Source: Haloterrigena sp. KLK7 (GTDB lineage Archaea > Halobacteriota > Halobacteria > Halobacteriales > Natrialbaceae). Taken from it: a stretch of DNA of 64,000 nt. Every line of letters begins with the position of its first letter. The first letter of the stretch is position 1. The notes under the pieces were generated by a model, which searched no databases, was not told where the DNA came from, and saw only the letters and a program-made list of their open reading frames with translations. Of the stretch, positions 44,159 to 52,992 are shown one piece after another. Made by a program: the position numbers and the translations under genes. The stretch lies in NCBI RefSeq assembly GCF_037914945.1, contig NZ_CP149788.1, forward strand, positions 124,001 to 188,000, read 5' to 3'.

Positions 44159-45313
44159 ATGACAGAAATCGTCGACTACGAACTGTTCGAGGTCCCGCCG
44201 CGATGGCTCTTCCTGCGTCTCGAGACGGCCGACGGAACGGTCGGCTGGGGCGAACCGGTCGTGGAGGGGCGCGCGAAGACCGTTCGGACCGCGGTGGAGG
44301 AACTCCTCGACAACTACCTGCTGGGTGAGGATCCGGACCGGATCGAGGACCACTGGCAGGCGATGTACCGCGGCGGCTTCTATCGCGGCGGCCCGGTGTT
44401 GATGAGCGCCATCGCCGGGATCGATCAGGCCCTCTGGGACATCAAGGGCAAGCGGCTGGGCGTTCCGGTCCACGAACTGCTCGGCGGTGCAACCCGGGAC
44501 CGGATCCGTGTCTATCAGTGGATCGGCGGCGACCGCCCCTCCGACGTGGCCGAACAGGCTCGAGCGCAGGTCGAGGCGGGCTTTACGGCGCTCAAGATGA
44601 ACGCGACGGAAGAGATCGAGCGCGTCGACGATCCCGCGACGATCGAGGCCGCGGTCACTCGACTCCGCGAGGTCCGCGAGGCCGTCGGCGACGAGGTCGA
44701 CATCGGCGTCGACTTCCACGGTCGCGTTTCGAAACCGATGGCGAAGCGGCTCGTCGAGAAGCTGGAACCTCACGAGCCGATGTTCGTCGAGGAGCCCGTC
44801 CTGCCGGAGCACAACGACGCGCTGCCGGAGATCGCGTCGCATACCACGATCCCGATCGCCACCGGCGAGCGGATGTTCTCCCGGTGGGACTTCAAACAGG
44901 TGTTCGAGAACGGGGCCGTCGACGTGATTCAGCCCGATCTGAGCCACGCCGGCGGGATCACGGAGGTCAAAAAGATCGCCGCGATGGCCGAAGCGTACGA
45001 CGTGGCGATGGCCCCGCACTGCCCGCTCGGTCCGATCGCGCTCGCCTCCTGTCTCCAGGTAGACGCCAGCTCTCACAACGCGTTCATTCAGGAGCAGAGC
45101 CTGAACATCCACTACAACGAGACCAGCGACGTGCTCGAGTACCTGGCCGATCCGTCCGTCTTCGACTACGAAGACGGGTACGTCCAGATCCCGGACGAGC
45201 CGGGGCTCGGCATCGAGATCGACGAGGACCACGTCCGCGACCAGGCCGACGTCGGCCACGACTGGCACAACCCCGTCTGGCGACACGACGACGGCAGCGT
45301 CGCCGAGTGGTAA
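44159..45313 (+). CDS. dgoD: D-galactonate dehydratase
   Basis: This enzyme dehydrates D-galactonate to 2-keto-3-deoxy-D-galactonate. The 384-residue protein follows E. coli DgoD almost motif for motif: PPRWLFLRLET, VGWGEPVVEGRA, YRGGPVLMSAIAGIDQALWD, then VDFHGRVS with D185 and H187, FVEEPVLPE, GERMFSRWDFK, QPDLSHAGGI, APHCPLGPIAL with H287, and the ending WRHDDGSVAEW. It suggests galactose from GH42, GH2 and perhaps GH97/GH4 is oxidised by a De Ley-Doudoroff-type route. The galactose dehydrogenase and the KDGal kinase/aldolase are not in this window. ATG 44159 is chosen because the upstream frame overlaps the stress-protein gene. Confidence 0.93.
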   Translation: MTEIVDYELFEVPPRWLFLRLETADGTVGWGEPVVEGRAKTVRTAVEELLDNYLLGEDPDRIEDHWQAMYRGGFYRGGPVLMSAIAGIDQALWDIKGKRLGVPVHELLGGATRDRIRVYQWIGGDRPSDVAEQARAQVEAGFTALKMNATEEIERVDDPATIEAAVTRLREVREAVGDEVDIGVDFHGRVSKPMAKRLVEKLEPHEPMFVEEPVLPEHNDALPEIASHTTIPIATGERMFSRWDFKQVFENGAVDVIQPDLSHAGGITEVKKIAAMAEAYDVAMAPHCPLGPIALASCLQVDASSHNAFIQEQSLNIHYNETSDVLEYLADPSVFDYEDGYVQIPDEPGLGIEIDEDHVRDQADVGHDWHNPVWRHDDGSVAEW

Positions 45314-45333
45314 CGGACGGCCACTGACATCTC

Positions 45334-45353
45334 CCCGCGCCTAAAGACGCGGG
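45334..45353. mobile_element. Hairpin possibly marking an IS200/IS605-type element end
   Basis: CCCGCG and CGCGGG pair around an 8-base loop (cctaaaga), followed by aatccac. Similar hairpins end haloarchaeal IS200/IS605 elements, but no transposase or TnpB gene is recognisable nearby. It could equally be the terminator of the galactonate dehydratase transcript. Confidence 0.3.
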
Positions 45354-45507
45354 AATCCACGTGTAACGCGGCGGGTATTCGGTCGGTGTCCGCCGGTGTG
45401 AGTTCTCTCGCTCGTTCTCATCGTCCTCGGGGTAGCGTCTGCACTGGACTCGGCAGCGAGTTCTCGTGTCGGTCCCGGTTCGGGCTCTCGAGCGGTTCCA
45501 TCCCAGC

Positions 45508-45524
45508 GTCCGCTCTAGCCGGAC
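45508..45524. promoter_or_regulatory. Palindromic operator candidate, one mismatch (GTCCGC-TCTAG-CCGGAC)
   Basis: This is the most distant of three sites upstream of the GH4 gene. Eleven of the 12 conserved positions match. Confidence 0.6.
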
Positions 45525-45609
45525 ATCACCGTGAGACCGATAGAGACGGACGAACGTAGCCGTTAGAAGATTCTCCTCGGCTCGCTCCGGCGAGTTCTCT
45601 CGAGAGGGC

Positions 45610-45626
45610 GTCCGCCATGGCCGGAC
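45610..45626. promoter_or_regulatory. Palindromic operator candidate, one mismatch (GTCCGC-CATGG-CCGGAC)
   Basis: This is the middle site, 102 bases after the first and 155 before the third. Eleven of 12 conserved positions match. Confidence 0.6.
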
Positions 45627-45764
45627 GCGAGGATAGTCCAACCAGTTGTTCCCGGGCCATCTGTTACAGTCGTACCGCCGTAAATTGTTTCGATCGGTCG
45701 ATCCGGTTTCGCTCGAGCAAACGAATTCGTCCGAGACAGGGACGGAAAGACGAGTTTAGGTATC

Positions 45765-45781
45765 GTCCGGTAAGACCGGAC
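45765..45781. promoter_or_regulatory. Palindromic operator candidate GTCCGG-TAAGA-CCGGAC
   Basis: This is a perfect copy about 90 bases upstream of the TATA element of the GH4 gene, a distance that fits an upstream activator or looping site better than direct blocking of the promoter. Confidence 0.7.
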
Positions 45782-45900
45782 GCCACATGCGTGTCATTGT
45801 CATGGTGGTGTCTGGGAACGGGGATGCGATGCGCTCATTCCGTCGGTACCGAACCGCAACCGACACAACTACTATATACTCCGATCTCCGTACAGTTCGT

Positions 45901-47328
45901 ATGCATCGACTCGAAGAGAGATCTTCGTCGCAGTCGCGTTCGTCGATAAAAATCGGCTATATCGGTGGCGGCAGTCACGGGTGGGCACACACGCTCATCA
46001 ACGACCTGCTCCAGTGCGACGATCTCGCGGGGACGGTATCGCTCTACGACGTTGACTACGAAGCGGCTGAGCAGAACGCGAGACTGGCGAACGGCCTCGC
46101 GGACCGGTCGGACGCCAACGGAGCGTGGACGTTCGAGGCGCATCGGGACGTCGACGACGCGCTCGCGGACGCCGACTTCGTCATCTGCTCGATTCAGGAT
46201 CCGGTCGCGGAGACGTTCGTCCACGACATCGACGTCCCGCAGGAGTACGGGATTTACCAGACCGTCGCGGACACGGTGGGCCCCGGCGGCGTCCTGCGCT
46301 CGTTGCGAGCGATCCCGCAGTACCGCGAGATCGCGGCGACGGTCCGCGAACAGTGCCCCGACGCGTGGGTGATCAACTACACGAACCCGATGACCGTCTG
46401 TACGCGGGCGCTCTACGAGGAGTACCCCGACATCAACGCGATCGGGCTCTGTCACGAGGTGTTCGAAACGCAGCGACTGCTGGCCGACATCGCCGAGCGG
46501 TACGTCGACGGCACCGAGGACGTCGCCCGCGAGGAGATCGACGTGAACGTGAAGGGGATCAACCACTTCACGTGGGTCGACGAGGCGTACTGGAACGGAC
46601 ACGACCTCTTCCAGTACCTCGACCGCGAACTCGAGGAACGGAAACCGATTCCGGGGTTCGAACCCGGCGAGTTGAACGACGAGTCCTACTGGACGAACCA
46701 CCACCAGATCGCCTTCGATCTCTACGATCGGTTCGGGCTACTCGGCGCGGCGGGCGACCGCCACCTCGCCGAGTTCGTTCCCTGGTACCTCGACATCGAC
46801 GAGCCCGAGGAGATCCAGCGCTGGGGCGTTCGGCTGACGCCCAGTTCCGCCCGTACCGGCGACAGCGAAGGTCCGGCGAAGATGGAACGATATCTGTCCG
46901 GCGACGAGGAGTTCGAGTTCACCGAGTCCGGCGAGGAGGTCGTCGATATCATGCGCGCGCTCGAGGGACTCGAGCCGATCAAGACGCACGTCAACCACCC
47001 GAATCGGGGGCAGACGCCCGACCTGCCGACGGGCGCCGTCGTCGAGACTAACGCCGTCATCACCGGCGGCGGCGTCGCGCCGATCACCGCCGGCGAACTC
47101 CCGCGCGAAGTGCGGTCGATGGTACTGACGGCCGTGCACAATCAGGAGACGCTCATCGAGGCCGGTTTCGCCGGCGATCTGGACCTCGCCTTCCAGGCGT
47201 TCCTCAACGAACCGCTAGTTTCCGTCCAACGCGACGAAGCCCGAGACCTGTTCGCCGAACTCGTCGACCTCGAGCGCGACTACCTCCGAGCGTACGATCT
47301 GGAGGGCGCCGACGTCCTCGAGGACTGA
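45901..47328 (+). CDS. GH4 family glycoside hydrolase (alpha-galactosidase or alpha-galacturonidase type)
   Basis: GH4 enzymes cleave glycosides by an NAD- and Mn-dependent redox mechanism. The 475-residue protein has the Rossmann start KIGYIGGGSHGW, the substrate motif NYTNPM, the metal-binding C184-H185 in GLCHEV, and the second metal region GINHFTW. The family includes alpha-galactosidases (MelA), alpha-glucuronidases and alpha-galacturonidases (LplD), the last a good fit to rhamnogalacturonan breakdown; the sequence alone does not settle which. ATG 45901 is chosen because a TATA element lies about 26 bases before it, implying a leaderless mRNA. The frame is open back to 45787. Three copies of the palindromic site lie upstream. 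Confidence 0.87.
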   Translation: MHRLEERSSSQSRSSIKIGYIGGGSHGWAHTLINDLLQCDDLAGTVSLYDVDYEAAEQNARLANGLADRSDANGAWTFEAHRDVDDALADADFVICSIQDPVAETFVHDIDVPQEYGIYQTVADTVGPGGVLRSLRAIPQYREIAATVREQCPDAWVINYTNPMTVCTRALYEEYPDINAIGLCHEVFETQRLLADIAERYVDGTEDVAREEIDVNVKGINHFTWVDEAYWNGHDLFQYLDRELEERKPIPGFEPGELNDESYWTNHHQIAFDLYDRFGLLGAAGDRHLAEFVPWYLDIDEPEEIQRWGVRLTPSSARTGDSEGPAKMERYLSGDEEFEFTESGEEVVDIMRALEGLEPIKTHVNHPNRGQTPDLPTGAVVETNAVITGGGVAPITAGELPREVRSMVLTAVHNQETLIEAGFAGDLDLAFQAFLNEPLVSVQRDEARDLFAELVDLERDYLRAYDLEGADVLED

Positions 47329-47639
47329 CGGCGGGACGGTTGCGGGGCAGAACTGGAGACCACAACGGCTGTTCTCCGTGTCGTCGAAGCCGGTGACGAC
47401 GAACCACCGTGGCGTTCGACTGGAGACGACGAAACCGACACTCGGTCGGTGTTCGTTCTGACTGTCATCGCGGAAAACCCATTCCTCGAGTCCTCACTCG
47501 ATCGATCGAGCGGGACGAGCCCTCTCGCTCGGTAGCGTTGTGTTTACGATCGAGTCGGCACAGCTTTACTGAAGGGATAATAATTATATTCTAGAAATAA
47601 AGTTTAATAATATTGTTCTCGATAGCTACTGATGGAAAT
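47329..47639. other. Intergenic region with AT-rich promoter of the beta-helix gene
   Basis: This 311-base spacer has no gene. Its last 70 bases are very AT-rich (ttatatt near 47584-47590, tttaataatatt near 47603-47614), giving one or two TATA elements in front of the ATG at 47640. Confidence 0.5.
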
Positions 47640-48884
47640 ATGCCACAAGGTAGCACGCCAGAACGCGATAGCGAAGAGACCGGGTGTCCCGACTCGAGCA
47701 CTGCGACTCCGCGCGTAACACGTCGCCGCACATTGACACTCGCAGCGACGGGGCTGACAGCGGGTGCGATCGGTACCGCGCAGGCGAGCGACCACGACGC
47801 CGAGGTCTGGCAGACCGACGGTACCTGGTACGCCGCGAACGACGGAACGGTCTACGAGGGACCGGACCACATGGACGCGATTCAGGCGGCCGTCGATAGC
47901 CTCACCGCCGGTCGAACCTCGAAGGAGAAGGTCCTGGTCAAAAATTCCGGATCGGTCGGTCCCCACTCGTGGGACGGCGACCTCAAGGCCGTCGATCTGC
48001 CGAGCTACACCGTGATCGAACACAACGGGACGATCTCCGTCGAAGACACCGGCGAGGACCTGATCGTTCCGTTTCGCGCACGGAGCGTCGAATCGATCGA
48101 GATTCAGAACGTTACCATCGAGGGCAACCCGCGCTACGGGATCTGGATCCAGAGCTGTTCGGACGTTCAGCTGGGCACCGTCGACATGTCGCTGTGGGAC
48201 ACCGAGACCGTCGGAATCGGGGTTCGGATCGACGACAGCGACGGCGGACGGAGTCAGAACGTCTCGCTCGAGTACGCCTCCGTCGAGGGATCCCAGCACC
48301 ACGCGGTCGAGACGTACGGCGTCGACGACGTCGATATCGGCACCGTCGAGACCGTCGACACGGGCGGCTGCGGACTGCTGCTGAACGACACGGCCTACGC
48401 GACGGTCGATTACGTCAACGCCACGCGAGCGGACCAGGGCGGCGGCTACGCCGGCTTCCGGTGTGCGAACGGCGCCGGGCCGGAGATCGTCGTCAATCGG
48501 GTCGACGCCGTCGACTGCGGACGCGGGATCTTCACCGTCTCCGGGAGCGAGGGCATCGAGATCTACGACGTCTACCTCGACGGCAACGGCGGGAACCTCG
48601 TCCAAGACACCCGGTATCTACTCATCGACGGCGGGACCGTTACGAACACCGGCAGCAGCGGGATCCGCATCGACTCGCGGGACAGCGATACCCATCCGCA
48701 CACGTCCGACGTCACGGTCCGCAACCTCGAGCTCACGGGCAACGCCGAGTACGGCGTCTACGAGACCGGACCCGACACGGAATCGAACGCGATCGTCGAC
48801 AACCACTTCTGTAACAACGCCAGCGGAGCAGTCGAGACGTACGCGAACAATACGGACGTCAGCGGGAACTCGTACTGCGGCTAA
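47640..48884 (+). CDS. Exported right-handed beta-helix protein, possible pectin-active enzyme
   Basis: This secreted protein of 414 residues has a Tat signal (RRRTLTLAATGLTAGAIG, ending AQA). The mature part is a parallel beta-helix: regular short strands with N/G turns, such as SIEIQNVTIEGNPRYGIWI and DIGTVETVDTGGCGLLLN. It shares motifs in the same order with residues 80-500 of the 52993 protein: GNPRxG, GIGVRID, HAxETYxVD, GCGxLLN, GGGYAGFRxANG, GRGIFxVSGS. I do not see the GH28 polygalacturonase active site or standard pectate-lyase motifs. The fold and the location suggest a lyase or hydrolase on pectin, but no activity can be assigned. ATG 47640 is preferred to the TTG at 47613. Confidence 0.8.
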   Translation: MPQGSTPERDSEETGCPDSSTATPRVTRRRTLTLAATGLTAGAIGTAQASDHDAEVWQTDGTWYAANDGTVYEGPDHMDAIQAAVDSLTAGRTSKEKVLVKNSGSVGPHSWDGDLKAVDLPSYTVIEHNGTISVEDTGEDLIVPFRARSVESIEIQNVTIEGNPRYGIWIQSCSDVQLGTVDMSLWDTETVGIGVRIDDSDGGRSQNVSLEYASVEGSQHHAVETYGVDDVDIGTVETVDTGGCGLLLNDTAYATVDYVNATRADQGGGYAGFRCANGAGPEIVVNRVDAVDCGRGIFTVSGSEGIEIYDVYLDGNGGNLVQDTRYLLIDGGTVTNTGSSGIRIDSRDSDTHPHTSDVTVRNLELTGNAEYGVYETGPDTESNAIVDNHFCNNASGAVETYANNTDVSGNSYCG

Positions 48885-49039
48885 GACGGATCACACGACG
48901 GCGGAGACCATGGGGACTGATCGTTCGAAGCGGTCTGAGAGCAGTACGCGTCGCTCGTATCACACGAGCGCGAGAACGAACAACGACCGCGGCTCGAGCC
49001 ACCGAATAGTTGATACGAAAACGGGGTAACGTATCCGCT

Positions 49040-50068
49040 ATGCACCGCGACGGGATCCAGTTTCACAACGTCGGCGACGTGCGATCGATCGAGGGTCGAG
49101 ACGGACAGTTACTGCAGCGCGTTCCGGAAACGGTCAGAACGGAACTCAACGACGGCGCACAGTCGCGAATGCGTCATCCCGCGGGCGTCGAACTCCGGTT
49201 CGTTCCCGACGGTACCGCGAGGGTGACGCTCTCGATAATTCCCAACGAAAACGCCGAGGAGAGCACCGTCCGGGTCTTCTGGGGCCCGGTTCAGGGCTCG
49301 ACCGAGGTCGTCGTCGGTCCCGAGCCGACGGCGATCGAGGTCTCGCTGCCCGAGAAACTCGCCGACCTCGAGCCGTCGGCCGTCGAGGACCTCGCGTTCG
49401 ATCCGCGGGTCTGTCGAATCCAGTTATCGGGCGAGCACCGCAGCGGGCCGATAGCCTATCACGGGCTCGAGGGCGACGTCCGGCCGCCCCGCGACGAGGA
49501 ACTGCCCGACCGGCGCTACCTCGCGTACGGTACCTCGATCACCGAAGGCGCGTCGCCGCTGGCCGAGCACCTGACCTACGTCAGCCAGACGGCCCGTCGG
49601 CTCGCCGCCGACCCGATCAACCTCGGCTCCTGTGGCACCGCCTACTGCGACGCCGAGATGACCGACCACATCGCCGAGCGCGACGACTGGGATATCGCGA
49701 CGCTCGCGATCTCGGTGAACATGATCGGTACGTTCGACCCCGAGGCGTTCCGCGACCGTGCCGAGCGAATGATCGACCGCGTGGCGAGCGCCCACCCCGA
49801 GAAGCCTGTCGTCGCCATCACCATCTTCCCTCACTCTCGGGACGTCTGTCGGAGCAACGGGGAGACCGAACGCTGCGAGCGGTTCCGCGAGGAACTCCGC
49901 GAGATCGTCGCCGAAACGCCCCACGGGAACGTGTCACTGCTCGAGGGTCCTGATCTGCTACCGACTATCGGCGGGCTCACTGCCGATCTGGTCCACCCCG
50001 GTGACAACGCGATGATCACGATGGGCGAGACGCTCGCCGCCGAACTCGAGCCGTTGCTCGAGGACTGA
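49040..50068 (+). CDS. SGNH/GDSL-type hydrolase, probable carbohydrate esterase
   Basis: This 342-residue protein has an N-terminal beta-sandwich (about 1-150) followed by an SGNH hydrolase domain. Block I is YGTSITEG with the nucleophile about S166, block II is the glycine in LGSCGTAYC, block III is the Asn in ISVNMIG, and block V is DLVHPG with D316 and H319. Such two-domain SGNH proteins commonly remove acetyl groups from polysaccharides. Rhamnogalacturonan is often acetylated, so a deacetylase role fits. There is no clear signal peptide, so the substrate may be imported oligosaccharides. ATG 49040 is used because the upstream frame has no similarity. Confidence 0.82.
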   Translation: MHRDGIQFHNVGDVRSIEGRDGQLLQRVPETVRTELNDGAQSRMRHPAGVELRFVPDGTARVTLSIIPNENAEESTVRVFWGPVQGSTEVVVGPEPTAIEVSLPEKLADLEPSAVEDLAFDPRVCRIQLSGEHRSGPIAYHGLEGDVRPPRDEELPDRRYLAYGTSITEGASPLAEHLTYVSQTARRLAADPINLGSCGTAYCDAEMTDHIAERDDWDIATLAISVNMIGTFDPEAFRDRAERMIDRVASAHPEKPVVAITIFPHSRDVCRSNGETERCERFREELREIVAETPHGNVSLLEGPDLLPTIGGLTADLVHPGDNAMITMGETLAAELEPLLED

Positions 50069-50105
50069 CGCCGGAAACGGTACCGAGCCGCTGAGTCTGA
50101 CCGGT

Positions 50106-52859
50106 CTACCGCGGCACGTCCGCGGAGTCACCGAAAGTGAACCGATAGGTCCCCGATTCGACGTCGATCTCGAGCCGATCGCCCTCCCGAACGGCCGAGA
50201 CGCCGTCGGGGAGCGTCGCCGCTCCCTCACTGTCCCGAACCGGCTCACCGTTCACCGTCGCGACGGCGTCTCGCTCCCCTATCGGGAGGGCGACCGTCGC
50301 CGACGCGTTCCACGGGATCGTCGCCTCGAGTCGGAACGACGCGCCGTCCTCGCGGTCCCCGTCCGCTTCGCGACTCCACGAGACCTCGACGGTGCCCCGC
50401 TCGGTCGGGATCCGACCGGACGCCGACTCGAGTCCCGCCTCGGGCGGACGGATCTCGACGCGGTCGCCCGCGACGCCGTCGGGGCGCACGCCCAGGAGCG
50501 TCCGGAGGATGTACACCAGCACCGTCGCGCCCATGGCGTGGGACTCGCTGCGGTTGTGCCGCTGGTCGTCCGGCAGCGAGGAGTCGCGGCAGTGCCAGGT
50601 CTCCCAGGTGAACGTGCCGCCCCGCTCGAGGATGTTCGCCCAGCCGTCGTCCTCGGCGTTCGTCAGCAGGTCGACGACGGCGTCGGGGCGACCGGCGGTC
50701 TCGAGGGCCTCGAGCAGCCACGGCACCATCATCGGCCCCATCGACATCCCCTGCTCGGCCACGCGCTCGGCGACGGCGTCGACGCGCGCGTCGGGAACGA
50801 GATCGAACGCCAGCGGCAGTGCGTTGGCGTGCTGGGACGCGGAGTCGCTCGCGTCGGTCGCGTCGCGGCCGTCGACGTAGCGGTCGCCCTGCCGGAGACG
50901 ATCGTCGATCGCCGCCTCGAGCGCGCGCTGTCGGTCGCGGTAGTGCGCTCGCTCGCGGTCCGGACGGTCGAGCGCGGCCGCGACGTCGGCCGCCCGTCCG
51001 AGCGCGCTCGTACAGAGGACGTTGACCGTGGTCCTGACGGGCCAGTCGCGGTCGTAGCCGTAGCGCATCTCGGGCGGCCAGTCGACGATCCCCTCCTCGT
51101 AGGGGCCGCCCTCGCCGCCCGAGAGGTTCGCGACGAGCCCGGTATCGCCGTCGACGTGGCGCTCGACGTACGCCGCGATCGCCGTGATGACCGGATAGGC
51201 GCGCTCGAGCGTCGCCCGGTCGCCGGTCGTGCGGTAGTACCGCCAGACCCACTCGGGGAACGAGACCGTGAAATCGGGGATGTCGCGCTTGCCGTCGCCG
51301 TTCGGGTAGACGGCGTTCAGCCGGCCCTCGCCGGCCCAGTACCGGTAGTGCGAGCGGCAGAACTCGTCGATCGCCTGGCGGCTCAGCGTGCGCTCCGCGA
51401 ACGCTCGAGTCGTCGTCCGCGAAACGTTGAAGCCGTCCATCAGGAACTGGCCTTTCTCGCGGGTCGGCGTGTCGACGAACTGCCCCTGACAGCCGTACAG
51501 CGCCGAGTGGCGCGCGAGGTCGAAGACCGCGTCGACCGTCTCGTCGCCGGACTCGAACGTCGCCGCCCGCTCGTCGGGGACGGCGTTGCGCGTCGCCAGC
51601 AGCCGCACCTGTTCGGGCTCGAGTTCCTCGCCCGGATCGTCGATCTGCAGGTAGCGGACGCCGAGGTAGTTGAACGGACGGAACGTCTCCTCGCCGCCTC
51701 GCTGGACGTACTCGTAGCGCATGTCCGTCCACTGGGTCCCCTCCGTCTCGTCGACCGAGCCGTCGTCCGCGAGCCGGTAGCCCGCCCTGAGCGCGACCCG
51801 GTGTCCGTCGGTTCCGTCCGCGAAGTGCACCTCAGGGAGTCCGGCGTAGACCCGCCCGAAGTCGACCACGTACGTCCCGTCCTCGAGTCGGTCCATCGAG
51901 ACGGGCTCGATCGGCGACCGAACGACTTCGGATTGCTGGGCGACGAGCCGTTCCCACGGCTCCGTGGGATGGGTGCCGACGACGGTCGCGGGGTCCCACG
52001 CTCCCGCGTCGAATCCCGGCTCGCTCCAGCCGAGCGGGGCCCGCCGACCGTCGACGATCTCGACCGGCTCCGCGATCTCGTCGTTTCGCAGCGGCGCGTC
52101 CTCTCGCCACTCGGCCTCGCGGACGCGCCACGACCCGTCGGTGACGACGGTGCGCTCGGTCCCGTCGGCGAACGTCACCTCGAGCTGGCAGACGAAGCCG
52201 GGTTCGGCGGCGGGCCGTCCCTGTCCGGCGCCGCTCCAGTTGCACAGCGCGCCGATCGCGTTCTCGCCCGTTTCGAGGGCGTCTGTGAGATCGATGGTCC
52301 TGTAGTACTGATAGTCCGGGTAGGACGCCGACTGGCCCCAGTCGATCACGTCGCCGTTGACCGAGAGTTCGTACTGATGACTGGCGGAGACGTACGCTCG
52401 GGCTCGCTCGATTTCCCCCTCGAGGGAGAACTCGCGACGCAGATAGGTGAATCGGCCGCGCTCGAACGCGCCGTCTCCCGGGCGACGGATCCAGGCGGCC
52501 TCCCAGTCGGCGGGCTCGAGCGGTCCCGTCTCCCACCGGGCTGGATCGCTCCACGCGCTCGGCTCGTCGGACTCGTCCCACACGCGAACCGCCCAGTGGT
52601 ATTCGGTTCCGGACTCGAGCGACTCGCCGTCGTAGGTCACCGCCGGACGGTCCGACGACCGCTTTCCGGTGTCCCAGAGGTCCCCTTCACCGTCCTCGAG
52701 GCGGTCCGGCGTCGACGCGACGAGCACTCGGAACGCGGTCTGGCGCGCCCCGCGGCGATCCGTGTCGACCCGCCAGCGCAGGTCGGGCGTCGAAGCGTCG
52801 ATCCCGATCGGATTCGACGCGTACTCGGTTCGCAGGTCTACTGGCTGGTTCCCTGACAT
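50106..52859 (-). CDS. Intracellular alpha-L-rhamnosidase, GH78
   Basis: This second GH78 enzyme has 917 residues and no signal peptide. It begins directly with the N-terminal fibronectin-like domain (DLRTEYASNPIGID, LRWRVDTDRRGARQTAFRV). The jelly-roll domains and the barrel with the catalytic block FVDTPTREKGQFLMDGFN (about residue 465) follow, and the late WETWHCRDSSLP and SHAMGATVLVYILRTLLGV complete it. It presumably removes rhamnose from oligosaccharides after import, complementing the exported enzyme at 1173-4307. It is convergent with the SGNH hydrolase gene, 37 bases apart. Confidence 0.92.
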   Translation of the reverse strand: MSGNQPVDLRTEYASNPIGIDASTPDLRWRVDTDRRGARQTAFRVLVASTPDRLEDGEGDLWDTGKRSSDRPAVTYDGESLESGTEYHWAVRVWDESDEPSAWSDPARWETGPLEPADWEAAWIRRPGDGAFERGRFTYLRREFSLEGEIERARAYVSASHQYELSVNGDVIDWGQSASYPDYQYYRTIDLTDALETGENAIGALCNWSGAGQGRPAAEPGFVCQLEVTFADGTERTVVTDGSWRVREAEWREDAPLRNDEIAEPVEIVDGRRAPLGWSEPGFDAGAWDPATVVGTHPTEPWERLVAQQSEVVRSPIEPVSMDRLEDGTYVVDFGRVYAGLPEVHFADGTDGHRVALRAGYRLADDGSVDETEGTQWTDMRYEYVQRGGEETFRPFNYLGVRYLQIDDPGEELEPEQVRLLATRNAVPDERAATFESGDETVDAVFDLARHSALYGCQGQFVDTPTREKGQFLMDGFNVSRTTTRAFAERTLSRQAIDEFCRSHYRYWAGEGRLNAVYPNGDGKRDIPDFTVSFPEWVWRYYRTTGDRATLERAYPVITAIAAYVERHVDGDTGLVANLSGGEGGPYEEGIVDWPPEMRYGYDRDWPVRTTVNVLCTSALGRAADVAAALDRPDRERAHYRDRQRALEAAIDDRLRQGDRYVDGRDATDASDSASQHANALPLAFDLVPDARVDAVAERVAEQGMSMGPMMVPWLLEALETAGRPDAVVDLLTNAEDDGWANILERGGTFTWETWHCRDSSLPDDQRHNRSESHAMGATVLVYILRTLLGVRPDGVAGDRVEIRPPEAGLESASGRIPTERGTVEVSWSREADGDREDGASFRLEATIPWNASATVALPIGERDAVATVNGEPVRDSEGAATLPDGVSAVREGDRLEIDVESGTYRFTFGDSADVPR

Positions 52860-52992
52860 CGTCGTGTTCGTGTGCTATCTCGTCCGGAGACCGTAAAAAT
52901 ACCGACACAGCTGCTCCGACGCTCGAGATCCGACGATATCTTTCAGAAACCACGATTGTATGACTACCAACAATAAATATTTATGAAAGGGA

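Larger units (their letters stand above)
45314..45900. other. Long intergenic region upstream of the GH4 gene with three palindromic sites
   Basis: This 587-base region has no intact gene. It contains a CG-rich hairpin at 45334-45353 reminiscent of an IS200/IS605-type end and three copies of the 17-bp palindrome (45508, 45610, 45765). A TATA element (actatatact, 45871-45880) lies before the leaderless-looking ATG at 45901. Confidence 0.6.

Noticed and set aside
50538-52856. A 772-codon plus-strand frame opposite the second GH78
   Set aside because: It mirrors the antisense of the GH78 gene and shows no family motifs.
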